Shown here one piece after another: positions 9,578-18,929 of a stretch of 64,000 nucleotides of DNA. Source of the stretch: an uncultured Gammaproteobacteria bacterium (lineage in GTDB: Bacteria > Pseudomonadota > Gammaproteobacteria > Eutrophobiales > Eutrophobiaceae). The notes under the pieces were generated by a model that was not told where the DNA came from, did no database searches, and saw nothing but the letters and a program-made list of their open reading frames with translations. The stretch's first letter is position 1. Each line of letters opens with the position of its first letter. The position numbers and the translations under genes are program-made. The stretch lies in the NCBI GenBank assembly GCA_943788815.1, contig CALSRS010000001.1, positions 682,001 to 746,000 on the forward strand, read 5' to 3'.

Positions 9578-10747
9578 ATGAATTACCTATTACAACATCA
9601 TCTTCTCCTAATTCTTAACATATACATATTTGCAGCTACGATATTTACACCTATTACTGTTACCGCCGACAATCTTAAATTCGCGTCCAATAAAGCCAAT
9701 TTTACAACTGAAGTCCTTATTGAAGATCTGAGCCATCCCTGGGGAATGGTATTCCTGAATGATAGTGACATGCTGATCACCGAACGCACGGGGAAACTTC
9801 GCAAAGTCGTGAACTGGGAACTCCAGGACAAGGAAGTACAAGGTCTACCCAACATACGCGAAATTGGACAAGGGGGCCTGCTGGGCATCACGCTGCATCC
9901 TGATTTTAAACGTAATAAGCTTGTCTACCTGTCCTACGCTGGCAAGGAAAAAAGTCTGTATGGCACAGAGGTCCTGCGAGGAAAACTAAACAATAACCGT
10001 CTTGATAACATTGAGGTTATATTTAAGGCTCAACCTAAACAAAATCGTGGACATCATTTCGGGTCGCGATTGGTTTTTGCTGATGACGGTACATTATTTA
10101 TCAGTCTGGGTGATCGTGGTGCTAGTCCATCTCAGGGACGCGGCCACCCTGCACAGCAGCTCAATAACCATATTGGCTCACTGATTAGAGTTAATGACGA
10201 TGGCACTGTCCCGCAGGATAATCCTTATCTGGAAAAAGCTGGTGCTAAAGATGAGATTTACACTATAGGTAATCGCAATATGCAGGGTATGGCCATAAAC
10301 CCTCAGACTCGTGAGATCTGGACCCATGAACACGGTCCCCAAGGTGGCGATGAAATCAATATTATGCAAGCTGGTGTCAATTATGGCTGGCCAGTTATTA
10401 CCTATGGTGTTAATTACGGAAGGGGTACCAAGATTGGGGAAGGGACACATGACCGATACATGGAACAGCCCATATACAAGTGGGTCCCCTCTATTGCACC
10501 ATCGGGCATGATGTTTTATTCGGGAGATCAATTCCCTGGATGGAAGGGAAATCTGTTTGTCGGCTCATTGAAATTTGGGAATCTCGTCAGACTGGAACTG
10601 GATGGAGATAATATTGTCGATGAAGAACGCTTATTAAAATTTGAATTTGGTCGAATACGAGATGTCGTGCAGGGACCAGACGGTCTCATCTATTTATTGA
10701 CGGACAGTTCGAATGGAAAATTGTTGAGGTTAAGTCCGGCAAAGTAG
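9578..10747 (+). CDS. PQQ-dependent soluble aldose sugar dehydrogenase (YliI/Asd-like)
   Basis: 389 residues with an N-terminal Sec signal (hydrophobic 8-30, ending TVTA before DNLKF). The rest is a beta-propeller of the PQQ-dependent sugar dehydrogenase family: SHPWGMVFL, GQGGLLGITLHPDF, RGHHFGSRLVF (candidate catalytic His near 159-160), TIGNRNMQGM and the metal/PQQ-associated HEHGPQGGDEIN, then NYGWPVITYG. These periplasmic enzymes oxidise aldoses to lactones and pass electrons toward the respiratory chain. No pqq biosynthesis genes are in the window, so the cofactor must come from elsewhere in the genome or the environment. Confidence 0.9.
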   Translation: MNYLLQHHLLLILNIYIFAATIFTPITVTADNLKFASNKANFTTEVLIEDLSHPWGMVFLNDSDMLITERTGKLRKVVNWELQDKEVQGLPNIREIGQGGLLGITLHPDFKRNKLVYLSYAGKEKSLYGTEVLRGKLNNNRLDNIEVIFKAQPKQNRGHHFGSRLVFADDGTLFISLGDRGASPSQGRGHPAQQLNNHIGSLIRVNDDGTVPQDNPYLEKAGAKDEIYTIGNRNMQGMAINPQTREIWTHEHGPQGGDEINIMQAGVNYGWPVITYGVNYGRGTKIGEGTHDRYMEQPIYKWVPSIAPSGMMFYSGDQFPGWKGNLFVGSLKFGNLVRLELDGDNIVDEERLLKFEFGRIRDVVQGPDGLIYLLTDSSNGKLLRLSPAK

Positions 10748-10822
10748 TCCTACACTCACTTTTACTTCATAAAATCCAGATTAGCTGCTGTTTCATATTT
10801 TTTTATTTTTTATATAAAACCA

Positions 10823-12658
10823 ATGTTTGTTTTTTTTGAAAATTTAATTAAGCCATTTCCGCCAACGGAGCCAGAACAGCCACCGGACAGTATTTATGCC
10901 TTTTGTCGGCATTATACCCAGGGGATTGAGCCCTATTTAATTTTGATGTCGGTTTTAACTGCGCTGATTGCCATCATGGAGATCTCCCTGTTTGCTTTTT
11001 TGGGGAAACTGGTTGACTGGCTGAATGTCAGTGACCCCGGGATATTTTTTGCATTACATAAAAACGACCTGGTTCAATGGAGTGTCATCATCCTTATATG
11101 TCTACCCAGTGCTGTCGCCCTACACGCCTTGATTATCCATCAGTCCTTATTGGGGAATTTTCCCATGAGCATACGGTGGCGCGCCCACCGTCATCTGCTG
11201 GGGCAAAGCCTGTCCTTCTATCAAGATGAATTTGCTGGACGTATCTCAACCAAATTAATGCAAACATCCCTGGCAGTAAGAGAAGCTGTCTTGAAATTAC
11301 TGGATGTGATGATGTATGTCACTGTCTACTTTGGTGGACTGATCATCATGATTGCTTACGCTGACATAAGACTGACTATCCCACTATTAGTCTGGCTGGG
11401 TCTGTATATCTGTATTCTATTTTTTTACATACCCAGACTTGGTCAGGTCTCAACTCGCCAGGCTGATGCACGATCTGATATGACTGGGCGTATTGTTGAT
11501 ACCTATACCAATATGACAACCGTTAAACTTTTTTCACACTCAAGACGTGAATCAGAATATGCCAAACAAGGCATGGAAGTATTTCTGAATACTGTATATG
11601 AGCAAATGAGATTGGTTACCAAGTTGATAATATCCGTATGGACTATTAATGTCATAATGGTCTTTTCCATCTGCGCAATGTCGATTCATCTTTGGACTTT
11701 ATCAGCGATAAGCACCGGTATCATTGCGGCGTCTATAGGCCCGTCTATCAGATTATTTGGTATGTCACAGTGGGTGATGTGGGAATTTTCAGCCTTATTT
11801 GAAAACCTGGGAACGGTTCAAGACGGACTAAATACACTTTCGCGACCCAAACTCGTACAAGATATAAAGGACGCGCCGACATTGAATATTAGCAAGGGTG
11901 AAATTCAATTTAAGGATGTCTCCTTTCATTATGGAAAAGGTGGAGGGGTCATCGACAATTTTAGTTTAACAATTTCGGCTGGTGAAAAGGTTGGCCTGGT
12001 TGGGCGATCGGGTGCCGGGAAATCCACCCTGGTCAATTTGTTACTGCGTTTTTATGATTTAGAAGGGGGTCGCATCCTCATCGATGGACAAGATATATCC
12101 CAGGTCACTCAGGAATCTTTGCGGGAACAAATCGGCATGGTCACCCAGGACACGTCATTGTTACATCGTTCGATTAGGGACAACATTGTCTACGGCAAAC
12201 CGGGCGCAACTGATTCGGATATGAAACGTGCTGCAGAACAGGCTCGTGCCCATGAATTTATCCTGGAACTCTCTGATAAGCACGACCGTTACGGTTACGA
12301 TGCCCATGTAGGTGAACGCGGCATCAAATTATCGGGGGGGCAAAGGCAACGTATTGCTATCGCCCGGGTCCTGCTCAAAGATGCCCCTATACTCATAATG
12401 GATGAGGCAACATCAGCACTAGACTCAGAAGTTGAAGCGGCCATACGCGAAAATCTCTATACATTAATGCGTGGGAAATCCGTCATCGCTATCGCCCACA
12501 GACTTTCAACTATAGCTGCGCTTGATCGTCTTGTTGTCGTTGATGAGGGTAAAATTATTGAAGAAGGAACCCATACGACCCTGATAGCAAAGAATGGTCT
12601 GTATGCCCAGCTATGGGCAAGGCAATCTGGTGGCTTTCTGGCAGATGATGTTGCTTAA
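10823..12658 (+). CDS. ABC-type exporter, fused permease and ATPase
   Basis: 611 residues, a half-transporter that should work as a dimer in the inner membrane. Six membrane spans fill roughly residues 40-320. The ATPase domain has Walker A GRSGAGKST (394-402), the signature LSGGQRQR (503-510), Walker B ILIMDEATS (523-531) and the switch His in AIAHRLST (H559). It resembles MsbA/LmrA-type lipid or drug exporters, but the substrate cannot be inferred. No good ribosome site precedes the ATG at 10823, which follows a T-rich stretch. A seven-G run encodes part of the signature motif. Confidence 0.9.
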   Translation: MFVFFENLIKPFPPTEPEQPPDSIYAFCRHYTQGIEPYLILMSVLTALIAIMEISLFAFLGKLVDWLNVSDPGIFFALHKNDLVQWSVIILICLPSAVALHALIIHQSLLGNFPMSIRWRAHRHLLGQSLSFYQDEFAGRISTKLMQTSLAVREAVLKLLDVMMYVTVYFGGLIIMIAYADIRLTIPLLVWLGLYICILFFYIPRLGQVSTRQADARSDMTGRIVDTYTNMTTVKLFSHSRRESEYAKQGMEVFLNTVYEQMRLVTKLIISVWTINVIMVFSICAMSIHLWTLSAISTGIIAASIGPSIRLFGMSQWVMWEFSALFENLGTVQDGLNTLSRPKLVQDIKDAPTLNISKGEIQFKDVSFHYGKGGGVIDNFSLTISAGEKVGLVGRSGAGKSTLVNLLLRFYDLEGGRILIDGQDISQVTQESLREQIGMVTQDTSLLHRSIRDNIVYGKPGATDSDMKRAAEQARAHEFILELSDKHDRYGYDAHVGERGIKLSGGQRQRIAIARVLLKDAPILIMDEATSALDSEVEAAIRENLYTLMRGKSVIAIAHRLSTIAALDRLVVVDEGKIIEEGTHTTLIAKNGLYAQLWARQSGGFLADDVA

Positions 12659-12757
12659 GCCGTGACTATATATTGAAATCAGAATAAATATAACTAAACG
12701 GCTTATGTTGTCGATAATAAAATAAAGTTAGATTATTGGTCTTAATTTAAATTTGAG

Positions 12758-13162
12758 CTACTTAGGTGCTCCATCGAATTCTGGTATTGATTCCAGGTTC
12801 TGATACCAGCGGGCTTTATCAGCAGAATAAATTTTTACATCCGGATTAACGTCGGGATCAGAGTCCAAGCTACCTGCCGGTATAACGATTTTTGTTCCAT
12901 CTATGCTTAGACATGGAACTGGTGATCCACAGGTTTTACAAAAAGCCCTGCTAAACCTTTCAGCTTCAGGGAATTCAAAACGCGTTACGTTATCAGCGCC
13001 AGATAACCATTCAATCTGATTGGCGTTAGCAAACAGGTTGGATGCATGCGCTGAACCGGTTACTTTACGACACCGGCTGCAGTAACATAGGGCAAACCGG
13101 GAATAAGGACTTTCAGTCGTAAAAGTGACCTTATTACATAAGCAACTGCCTGAATTTTTCAT
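12758..13162 (-). CDS. GFA/CENP-V family zinc-binding protein
   Basis: 134 residues with the cysteine pattern of the glutathione-dependent formaldehyde-activating (GFA) fold: GSCLCNKVTF at the N-terminus, CYCSRCRKVTG near residue 28 and FCKTCGSPVP near residue 80. These cysteines hold structural and catalytic zinc ions. Most bacterial members have no proven substrate, so formaldehyde activation should not be assumed. It is divergent from the HDAC-like gene. A second GFA member is found at 47129-47500; the two are only distantly alike. Confidence 0.85.
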   Translation of the reverse strand: MKNSGSCLCNKVTFTTESPYSRFALCYCSRCRKVTGSAHASNLFANANQIEWLSGADNVTRFEFPEAERFSRAFCKTCGSPVPCLSIDGTKIVIPAGSLDSDPDVNPDVKIYSADKARWYQNLESIPEFDGAPK

Positions 13163-13287
13163 GAAGAATTCCTTAATTTATTAAGTTTTATAATTATCAG
13201 TTACATTGACCAATGTATCGGCATCATCAAAAATGATGATAATATGATTGCTGTTCATTTGCATTCGTTGTAATACCGGGAGGCTAG

Positions 13288-14199
13288 ATGCTATTTATTT
13301 CACATCCTGATTGTGAATTACATGACATGGGGACAGAGCATCCTGAAAGTCCTTTGCGTATTGATGCTATCAAGAAACTGCTTGAAACCTCTACTATAAA
13401 TGAAAAGATAAAATATCTTGAGGCCCCATTGGTAGACAAAGCTCATCTATACCGTGTACATGAAAACGAATATGTAGATGCCGTATTCAGCAATGCACCG
13501 ACTGAAGGAATCCTAAGACTGGATCCTGATACCAGCATGAACCCACACTCACTGAATGCTGCGCGTCGAGCTTCTGGCGCAGTGGTCCATGCCGTAGATC
13601 TGATCATTGCAACCTCTACCGAAAGCGCTTTTTGCTGTGTTCGTCCTCCTGGGCATCATGCTGAACGGGGCAGGGCAATGGGATTTTGTATTTTCAATAA
13701 TGTTGCAGTGGGCGCCGCGCACGCACTCAATACCCATGGCTTATCACGCGTAGCTATAGTCGATTTTGACGTACACCACGGCAACGGAACAGAGGATATA
13801 TTCCAGGATAATCCAGCCATCATGCTATGTTCGAGTTTTCAGCATCCTTTTTATCCCAACTCAGGAGCAACTACTAAATCAGATCATATAATTAATTTAC
13901 CATTGCCGGCTGGCACCGATGGTCATGCATTCCGTAATGCCGTAGAAATGAATTTTTTGCCTGCACTGGAATCATTTCAACCTGAGTTGATCATGTTCTC
14001 TGCGGGATTTGATGCCCATAAAGATGACCCCCTGGCGAGCTTCATGCTTGAAGAAGATGATTATCGCTGGATTACAAATGAAGTGAAGAAAATTGCAGGC
14101 AAGCATGCCGATGGCCGAATTATTTCTGTGCTTGAGGGAGGTTATGACCTGACGGCCCTGGGCAATAGTGCACTGGCACATTTAGAAGCCCTGGTTTAA
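13288..14199 (+). CDS. HDAC/AcuC family deacetylase
   Basis: 303 residues covering a full arginase/deacetylase fold. Visible residues: EHPESPLR near 17-24, the active-site pair HH in PPGHHAE (H123-H124), the zinc ligands D161 and H163 in DFDVHHGNGT, and D242 in SAGFDAHKDDPL, then LEGGYDL near the end. Bacterial relatives remove acetyl groups from polyamines or acetyl-lysine; the native substrate is not predictable. GGGAGG lies just upstream of ATG 13288. It is convergent with the dienelactone hydrolase gene and shares a terminator region with it. Confidence 0.9.
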   Translation: MLFISHPDCELHDMGTEHPESPLRIDAIKKLLETSTINEKIKYLEAPLVDKAHLYRVHENEYVDAVFSNAPTEGILRLDPDTSMNPHSLNAARRASGAVVHAVDLIIATSTESAFCCVRPPGHHAERGRAMGFCIFNNVAVGAAHALNTHGLSRVAIVDFDVHHGNGTEDIFQDNPAIMLCSSFQHPFYPNSGATTKSDHIINLPLPAGTDGHAFRNAVEMNFLPALESFQPELIMFSAGFDAHKDDPLASFMLEEDDYRWITNEVKKIAGKHADGRIISVLEGGYDLTALGNSALAHLEALV

Positions 14200-14210
14200 A
14201 CATGAAATAA

Positions 14211-14239
14211 AAAAAAGGCCGCTGTAAGCGACCTTTTTT
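14211..14239 (-). terminator. terminator between convergent genes
   Basis: The arms AAAAAAGG-CCGC and GCGA-CCTTTTTT pair with a 5-base loop. The one C-A mismatch on the plus strand becomes a G-U pair in minus-strand RNA, so the hairpin is complete for the dienelactone hydrolase transcript (minus). It may also stop the deacetylase transcript. Confidence 0.8.
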
Positions 14240-14257
14240 ATTAAACAAATTGAAAGC

Positions 14258-15139
14258 TTAGGCTAGATTCTTTCTGAAAAAATCAATTGTCCTTCCCCAG
14301 GCCAACCTGGCTGCAGGCTCGTTGTAACGAGGTGTAGAATCATTATGAAAACCATGGCCACAACCTTCATACATGAACATTTCATACTCTTTGCCATGTT
14401 TTTTCAAGGCAGCCTCATAATCTGACCAGCCCGCATTAATGCGGGCATCATCACCAGCATAGTGAATTTGTAACGGGGCATTAATCTTGGCAGTGTCTGC
14501 TTCGCTTACCTGTCTACCATAAAAAGGTGCCGATGCACCAAACCAGGACAACCTGGCAGCCAGCTTATTACAGACTCCACCGCCAGAACAAAAGCCCACG
14601 GCACCTACTTTACCAGTGGAGTGATCATGATTACGGAGGAATTCTGCTGCTGCGACAAAATCTTCAAATATTTTATCGCCGTCCATGGAACTCTGCATAG
14701 CTCGACCGTCCTCATCATTGCCAGGATATCCGCCTATGGGTGCCAGGGCATCAGGGGCAAATGCAATGAAGCCTTCTAGAGCCGCGCGTCGCGCCACATC
14801 TTCAATATGAGGATTCAAGCCACGGTTTTCATGAACTACCAGAATTCCTGGTAGCTTACCTGTGTGGTTTGCCGGCATTGACAGTAAGCCGCTGGACGTA
14901 CCATGTCCGTTTGGTGAGTCAAATTCAACATACTTGTTGCTTAGCCTGCTATCGTGCCACGAGGTCTGTTGTGCCTCAGCGTAATTTGGCTCCAGGCTTT
15001 TGAGAATCGCGATGGCAGTCAAACCGCCCACAGCAAATTTACCGACGCGGTCCAGGAATTCACGACGGTTAATCTTGTCATGAACGTAAAGGTTAAAGAG
15101 GTCCAGGACCTCTGGATCATAATCACTGGCTTTTTTCAT
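14258..15139 (-). CDS. Tat-exported dienelactone hydrolase family protein
   Basis: 293 residues. The N-terminus carries a twin-arginine type signal after a short cytoplasmic lead: NRREFLDRVGKFAVGG (arginines 25-26) and a hydrophobic stretch up to about 56. The alpha/beta-hydrolase domain shows the dienelactone hydrolase triad: Cys184 in VGFCSGGG, Asp230/231 in YAGDDARIN and His262 in CGHGFHND. A strong GGAGGG site lies before the start. Classical family members open dienelactone in chloroaromatic degradation; exported YghX-like relatives have unknown substrates. The MarR gene 220 bases upstream on the same strand could be its regulator, but a terminator separates the two. Confidence 0.9.
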   Translation of the reverse strand: MKKASDYDPEVLDLFNLYVHDKINRREFLDRVGKFAVGGLTAIAILKSLEPNYAEAQQTSWHDSRLSNKYVEFDSPNGHGTSSGLLSMPANHTGKLPGILVVHENRGLNPHIEDVARRAALEGFIAFAPDALAPIGGYPGNDEDGRAMQSSMDGDKIFEDFVAAAEFLRNHDHSTGKVGAVGFCSGGGVCNKLAARLSWFGASAPFYGRQVSEADTAKINAPLQIHYAGDDARINAGWSDYEAALKKHGKEYEMFMYEGCGHGFHNDSTPRYNEPAARLAWGRTIDFFRKNLA

Positions 15140-15321
15140 TTATACCCTCCTGTGGAATTTTCCCGTGTTATTAATTCTTACTTAATCCGAAGTTTAAACG
15201 TTTTTTATAACAACTATCAAACAAACCGAAAAATAACAATAACAGGTTAGTGACTCAAAGTAATAATAAACATTATTCTTCAGTAACTTAGACGCCTATT
15301 GCATATATTATTCGAGAATAA

Positions 15322-15355
15322 GAACGGGAAAATTATTAGAATCATTTTCCCGTTC
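15322..15355 (-). terminator. Rho-independent terminator of the marR-like gene
   Basis: A perfect 12-bp inverted repeat, GAACGGGAAAAT (15322-15333) and ATTTTCCCGTTC (15344-15355), with a 10-base loop. It lies 6 bases beyond the MarR stop codon. The minus-strand tail is TTATTC, only moderately T-rich. Confidence 0.7.
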
Positions 15356-15361
15356 CTGGAT

Positions 15362-15895
15362 TTATGAATTAAAAGCTACCTGACTATTGAGATTTGAATC
15401 CAAACCAACTTTATTGTGTATGGAGCCAAGATTTGAATCCAGATCGCCTGTTTGGAGTATGGGGGCTGCATCAAGACCCTCTGCATCCATCATATAAGCA
15501 ATCCGCTGCAAGGTGCTTAACATTGTGGTTTGTTCCCATTCATTGAGATTATTAAAGTGATTTATAAAATTTTCTTGTAGTGGTGCAGGTGCATTAGTGA
15601 CTTTTTCAAGACCAAAATCCGTCAGAGACACATGTACTTTTCGTTTGTCTATTTTTGAAGCCTGCCTAACAACCATGCCGCGTTCCTCCAGACGATCCAA
15701 TATGGTCGTTACCGTTGCCTGACTTAAATTAATTTCATCTGCCAGCTTACCAATGGTGGCAGTTTCATTGTCTCTAATTGACTGCATTAAAAGTAACTGG
15801 GCTGTGGTTAAGCCATGGTTTTTCACCAGGGCTTTTGAATGTAAGTCCATAGCCCTGCTAATACGTCGTAATGATTTTAATACATCGTTTATCAT
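15362..15895 (-). CDS. MarR family transcriptional regulator
   Basis: 177 residues; the first ~140 form a MarR winged-helix repressor: the N-terminal dimer helix, HGLTTAQLLLMQSIRDNE, the recognition-helix region LADEINLSQATVTTILDRLEERGMV near 75-100 and the wing with KIDKRKVHVSLTD. The last ~35 residues (about 143-177) extend beyond the typical family end. GAGGAA lies upstream of ATG 15895, and a 16-bp palindrome adjoins this ribosome site, as expected for self-repression. Such regulators often respond to phenolic or aromatic ligands; the nearest candidate target is the dienelactone hydrolase gene. Confidence 0.9.
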   Translation of the reverse strand: MINDVLKSLRRISRAMDLHSKALVKNHGLTTAQLLLMQSIRDNETATIGKLADEINLSQATVTTILDRLEERGMVVRQASKIDKRKVHVSLTDFGLEKVTNAPAPLQENFINHFNNLNEWEQTTMLSTLQRIAYMMDAEGLDAAPILQTGDLDSNLGSIHNKVGLDSNLNSQVAFNS

Positions 15896-15908
15896 TTTAA
15901 TTCCTCGA

Positions 15909-15924
15909 AAGTAATTTATTACTT
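15909..15924. promoter_or_regulatory. candidate MarR operator palindrome
   Basis: Perfect palindrome AAGTAAT-TT-ATTACTT, ending 14 bases before the marR-like start and just upstream of its ribosome site. MarR proteins bind palindromes of this length and usually repress themselves. A second interrupted palindrome, AATTAA-TTC-TTAATT, lies at 15984-15998. Binding is inferred, not shown. Confidence 0.5.
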
Positions 15925-16163
15925 ATACAACAAAGATTTTAGTCCATTTTCTATTAGCAGCAACTAAGATATCTTTATTACATAATTAATTCTTAATTGA
16001 ATATATGGAAACTATAGATAGCGGTGAGGGGAGACTATGAGGGTGAAAACAAAAAAAATAATAAGTAGATGCATAAACAATTGATGAATGTAAAAAGCTA
16101 ACTTATTAATAAAGAAATATTTTTTTCACATAAATTCATTTAGTGTTGTAAGTGTTAATTTTT

Positions 16164-17060
16164 TTAAATATCAGGTGCTGTATCATATAACGTCTTAAGA
16201 CTTTCGCATGCGCGTTTATTTCCAAATTCGATCAATCTTGAAGCCTTGTAGAATTCGAAAAAATCACATACATCCCTTGGGATATGAATAATAACATCGG
16301 GTTTATAAGCCGCCATCCTGAAATTTGCAATCGTAGTCTGCATGGCATCCATGGAACGCATTAGCAGATCATAAAAGTTCGGGATATCATCCTGGGTATC
16401 ATCATCACTGGAAAATAGATCTTCGATAAATTTAACGAGCTTTGTACGATATTCACTATGGTTTTGATTGTTTTCTGATATCTCAGCTGGTTCCAGTTGA
16501 ATTTCCTCTGCGGGCGCGTTGAGATCAACCACTATCGTCATCATAGAATCATCATTTAAAGTTGGCGCAATGGGAATTGGATTGACCAGACCCCCATCAA
16601 CCAATAGACGCTTACCAATTTTTACAGGCTCAAATACCATGGGTACGGCAACTGATGCCTTGATAGCATCAAACAATGGCCCCTGATTCAACCAGATTTC
16701 TTTTTCGGTATTAAGATCGGTAGCCACTGCAGTAAATCCAATGGGCAGGTCCTCAATATTAGCGTCCCCGACTAACTGTCTTAAAACCCCGATTATTTTC
16801 TCTCCCTTGAACAACGCACCCCGTGTGAAAGATAAATCCAGCAATCGTACGACATCCGTCCTGTCCAGTTCCCTGACCCAGCGCTCGTATTCATCGAGTT
16901 TACCTGCCGCATATATACCACCAATTAATGCGCCTATAGAGGTTCCAGCGATATATTTGATTTCATAGCCCCGTTCTATAAGACAACGGATTACACCGAT
17001 ATGCGCCAGCCCTCTTGCTCCTCCACTACCTAGAACAAGCGATACAGTTTTTTTACTCAT
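16164..17060 (-). CDS. patatin-like phospholipase (RssA/YchK-like)
   Basis: 298 residues. The N-terminus contains the oxyanion motif GSGGARG (11-17), the nucleophile elbow GTSIG (Ser41) and the catalytic Asp in VDGG (D155), so the Ser-Asp dyad is complete. Such enzymes hydrolyse acyl esters of phospholipids or related lipids, acting at the cytoplasmic side of the membrane. The last ~100 residues are less conserved and contain an acidic stretch (SSDDDTQDD). It is a single gene with no clear operon partner, and its ribosome site is weak. Confidence 0.9.
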   Translation of the reverse strand: MSKKTVSLVLGSGGARGLAHIGVIRCLIERGYEIKYIAGTSIGALIGGIYAAGKLDEYERWVRELDRTDVVRLLDLSFTRGALFKGEKIIGVLRQLVGDANIEDLPIGFTAVATDLNTEKEIWLNQGPLFDAIKASVAVPMVFEPVKIGKRLLVDGGLVNPIPIAPTLNDDSMMTIVVDLNAPAEEIQLEPAEISENNQNHSEYRTKLVKFIEDLFSSDDDTQDDIPNFYDLLMRSMDAMQTTIANFRMAAYKPDVIIHIPRDVCDFFEFYKASRLIEFGNKRACESLKTLYDTAPDI

Positions 17061-17194
17061 AAGGATAGGGTGGTCGCAGATTAATATTGGTTAAAATAAA
17101 GACATAATCCCAGAGAAACGCACATAAGACACTACATTCATGTCTGCATGCACTGTTAATCTGGAATTATCTACGAGTACCGGATTATCCTGAA

Positions 17195-18865
17195 CTAATA
17201 GCCCGATGCGTCAAAATATTTCCCGGTAAATGGCTCTGCGCCTAAGCTCAATAGCAATTCTGCCATTTCTTCATTGGCGCCGGTCCCCGGTGTGACACCT
17301 GGCCGACGATAGCGATGGTCATAATCACCATCACCAATTTGCCTATAGTATCGACCTTCCGGGTCTCCAAGGGCTATCATTAGTGGCGTCATACCATAGC
17401 GATCGGCAGCATTGATATCCGCTCCCTGTTCTACCAGAAATTCCACCATCTTTTTCCAACCGCGGTAGGTAGCAAAGTGCAAGGCGGTACGACCGTCAAC
17501 AACACCCTTCTTAGGTCCGTCTTCAGCCAGATGGATAAGTCTGTCATTGATAGCACCACCACCCAGTTCCAGGGCACGTTTTGCTGCTTCAATGGCACGG
17601 TCTTCATCTTTTCCAGTATAGGCACGTTTCTCCGGACCTGCTCCGGTAGCAAGCATAAATAATGAAGCGCCTCCACTGGTCTTAGCCCCCACATCAGCAA
17701 CTTCCTCAAGAATGTTCATGGCATCGATATCTCCAGAAACAGCGGCGAGTAATATAGGGGTTGCGCCCACAGGTGATATCATCGCTGGATTCTGGGTATG
17801 CCTTGCCACCAAATGATAATCCTGGAAAGGAAATGCATATTCTACCTGGGCGTTGGGGTCTGCGCCGTAATCCAGCAATAGATTAATCATGGCAGTCATA
17901 TTTGGACGTTCCCAACCCACCTTATCTGTAGGTTTTTGACTGGCACCCTGTAACTTCAAAAATCCTTCGTGTAATGCATAATGCAGAGGTGAAAGACCCC
18001 ACGCATCTTTGATATTTGGATCTGCCCCCTTCTCTAGCAGCAGTCTCGCCACTGCTTCGCGACCACTGGCCATGGCAACCACCAGCGGGCTACCATGTTC
18101 TGGATGAGGTTCATTCACATTTGCGCCCGCCCCTATTAATATTCTGGCTGACTCTAAATCACCCTGTTGGGCAGCAAAATACAGCGCAGTAAAACCACCA
18201 GATACTTCCTGAAACCGTATGGTTGGAGGGTAGTTTGAACCCCAGATACTGGTACCTGGTTCAATGTCAATGATATAGGGTTTAGGTTCCGGGATAACCT
18301 TTGATTTAATATGGATATTTGCCCCTCTATCAACGAGTACTTTTGTCACCGCAGGATGTCTTTCCGCAACCGCCCACATTAGTGCAGTCTGCCCTTCGTG
18401 GTTTTCCTTGGCATTAATTTCTGCACCATTATCAATAAGCAAACCGACGCTTTTTGCATCCCCTGTATTGGTGCAGGTCATCAGTGGAGTCTCACCTGTC
18501 TGCTTGGCCAGATTAGGATTTGCCCCTGCCTTAAGTAAGCGGCTGAGAATTTCCGTATCACCATTTCTGCATGCCAGATATAACGGAGTAACACCATAAT
18601 CATTGGCCGCATTAACATCGGCATCTGACTTAAGTAATAGCTCAACGGCACGGTCATCGCTTTTATAAACTGCCCAGGCAAGTGCTGTTGTGCCATCTGC
18701 GCGGGCTGAATTGACGTTTGTCTTACCTCTGAGCAAAGACCTGATTGAATCAATATCACCCTGTTGCACCGCAGCTATTAACGGCAATTCCTCAGCAATG
18801 ACATTGGTAGCTGAAAGACTAAACACCAGGATGCTTATTGCAAAAACCTTTAATTCAGGCGCCAT
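17195..18865 (-). CDS. exported ankyrin-repeat protein
   Basis: 556 residues with a Sec signal (core AISILVFSLSATNVIA, then EELPLIAAV). The mature protein is built of roughly ten ankyrin repeats, seen as recurring units such as DGTTALAWAVYKSDDRAVELLL, YGVTPLYLACRNGDTEILSRLL and GRTALHFATYRGWKKMVEFLV. It has no enzymatic motif. A good GGAGGG site precedes the start. It follows the DUF1552 gene by 50 bases with a hairpin between, and forms the third gene of the DUF1592-DUF1552-ankyrin set. Ankyrin repeats bind proteins, so it probably acts as a periplasmic scaffold or partner of the other two. Confidence 0.9.
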   Translation of the reverse strand: MAPELKVFAISILVFSLSATNVIAEELPLIAAVQQGDIDSIRSLLRGKTNVNSARADGTTALAWAVYKSDDRAVELLLKSDADVNAANDYGVTPLYLACRNGDTEILSRLLKAGANPNLAKQTGETPLMTCTNTGDAKSVGLLIDNGAEINAKENHEGQTALMWAVAERHPAVTKVLVDRGANIHIKSKVIPEPKPYIIDIEPGTSIWGSNYPPTIRFQEVSGGFTALYFAAQQGDLESARILIGAGANVNEPHPEHGSPLVVAMASGREAVARLLLEKGADPNIKDAWGLSPLHYALHEGFLKLQGASQKPTDKVGWERPNMTAMINLLLDYGADPNAQVEYAFPFQDYHLVARHTQNPAMISPVGATPILLAAVSGDIDAMNILEEVADVGAKTSGGASLFMLATGAGPEKRAYTGKDEDRAIEAAKRALELGGGAINDRLIHLAEDGPKKGVVDGRTALHFATYRGWKKMVEFLVEQGADINAADRYGMTPLMIALGDPEGRYYRQIGDGDYDHRYRRPGVTPGTGANEEMAELLLSLGAEPFTGKYFDASGY

Positions 18866-18902
18866 ACCAAAACTCCCTCCGATATACCTGTTAGTTAAGA
18901 AT

Positions 18903-18929
18903 AAGACCTTACCTGTCAGGCAAGGTCTT
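18903..18929 (-). other. intercistronic RNA hairpin at the end of the DUF1552 gene
   Basis: Arms AAGACCTT-A-CCT and AGG-C-AAGGTCTT with a 3-base loop span the DUF1552 stop codon. The A-C mismatch on the plus strand becomes a U-G pair in minus-strand RNA, giving a continuous 12-bp stem. No strong T-run follows, so it is more likely an attenuator or RNA-processing or stability element between the two genes than a full terminator. Confidence 0.6.
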
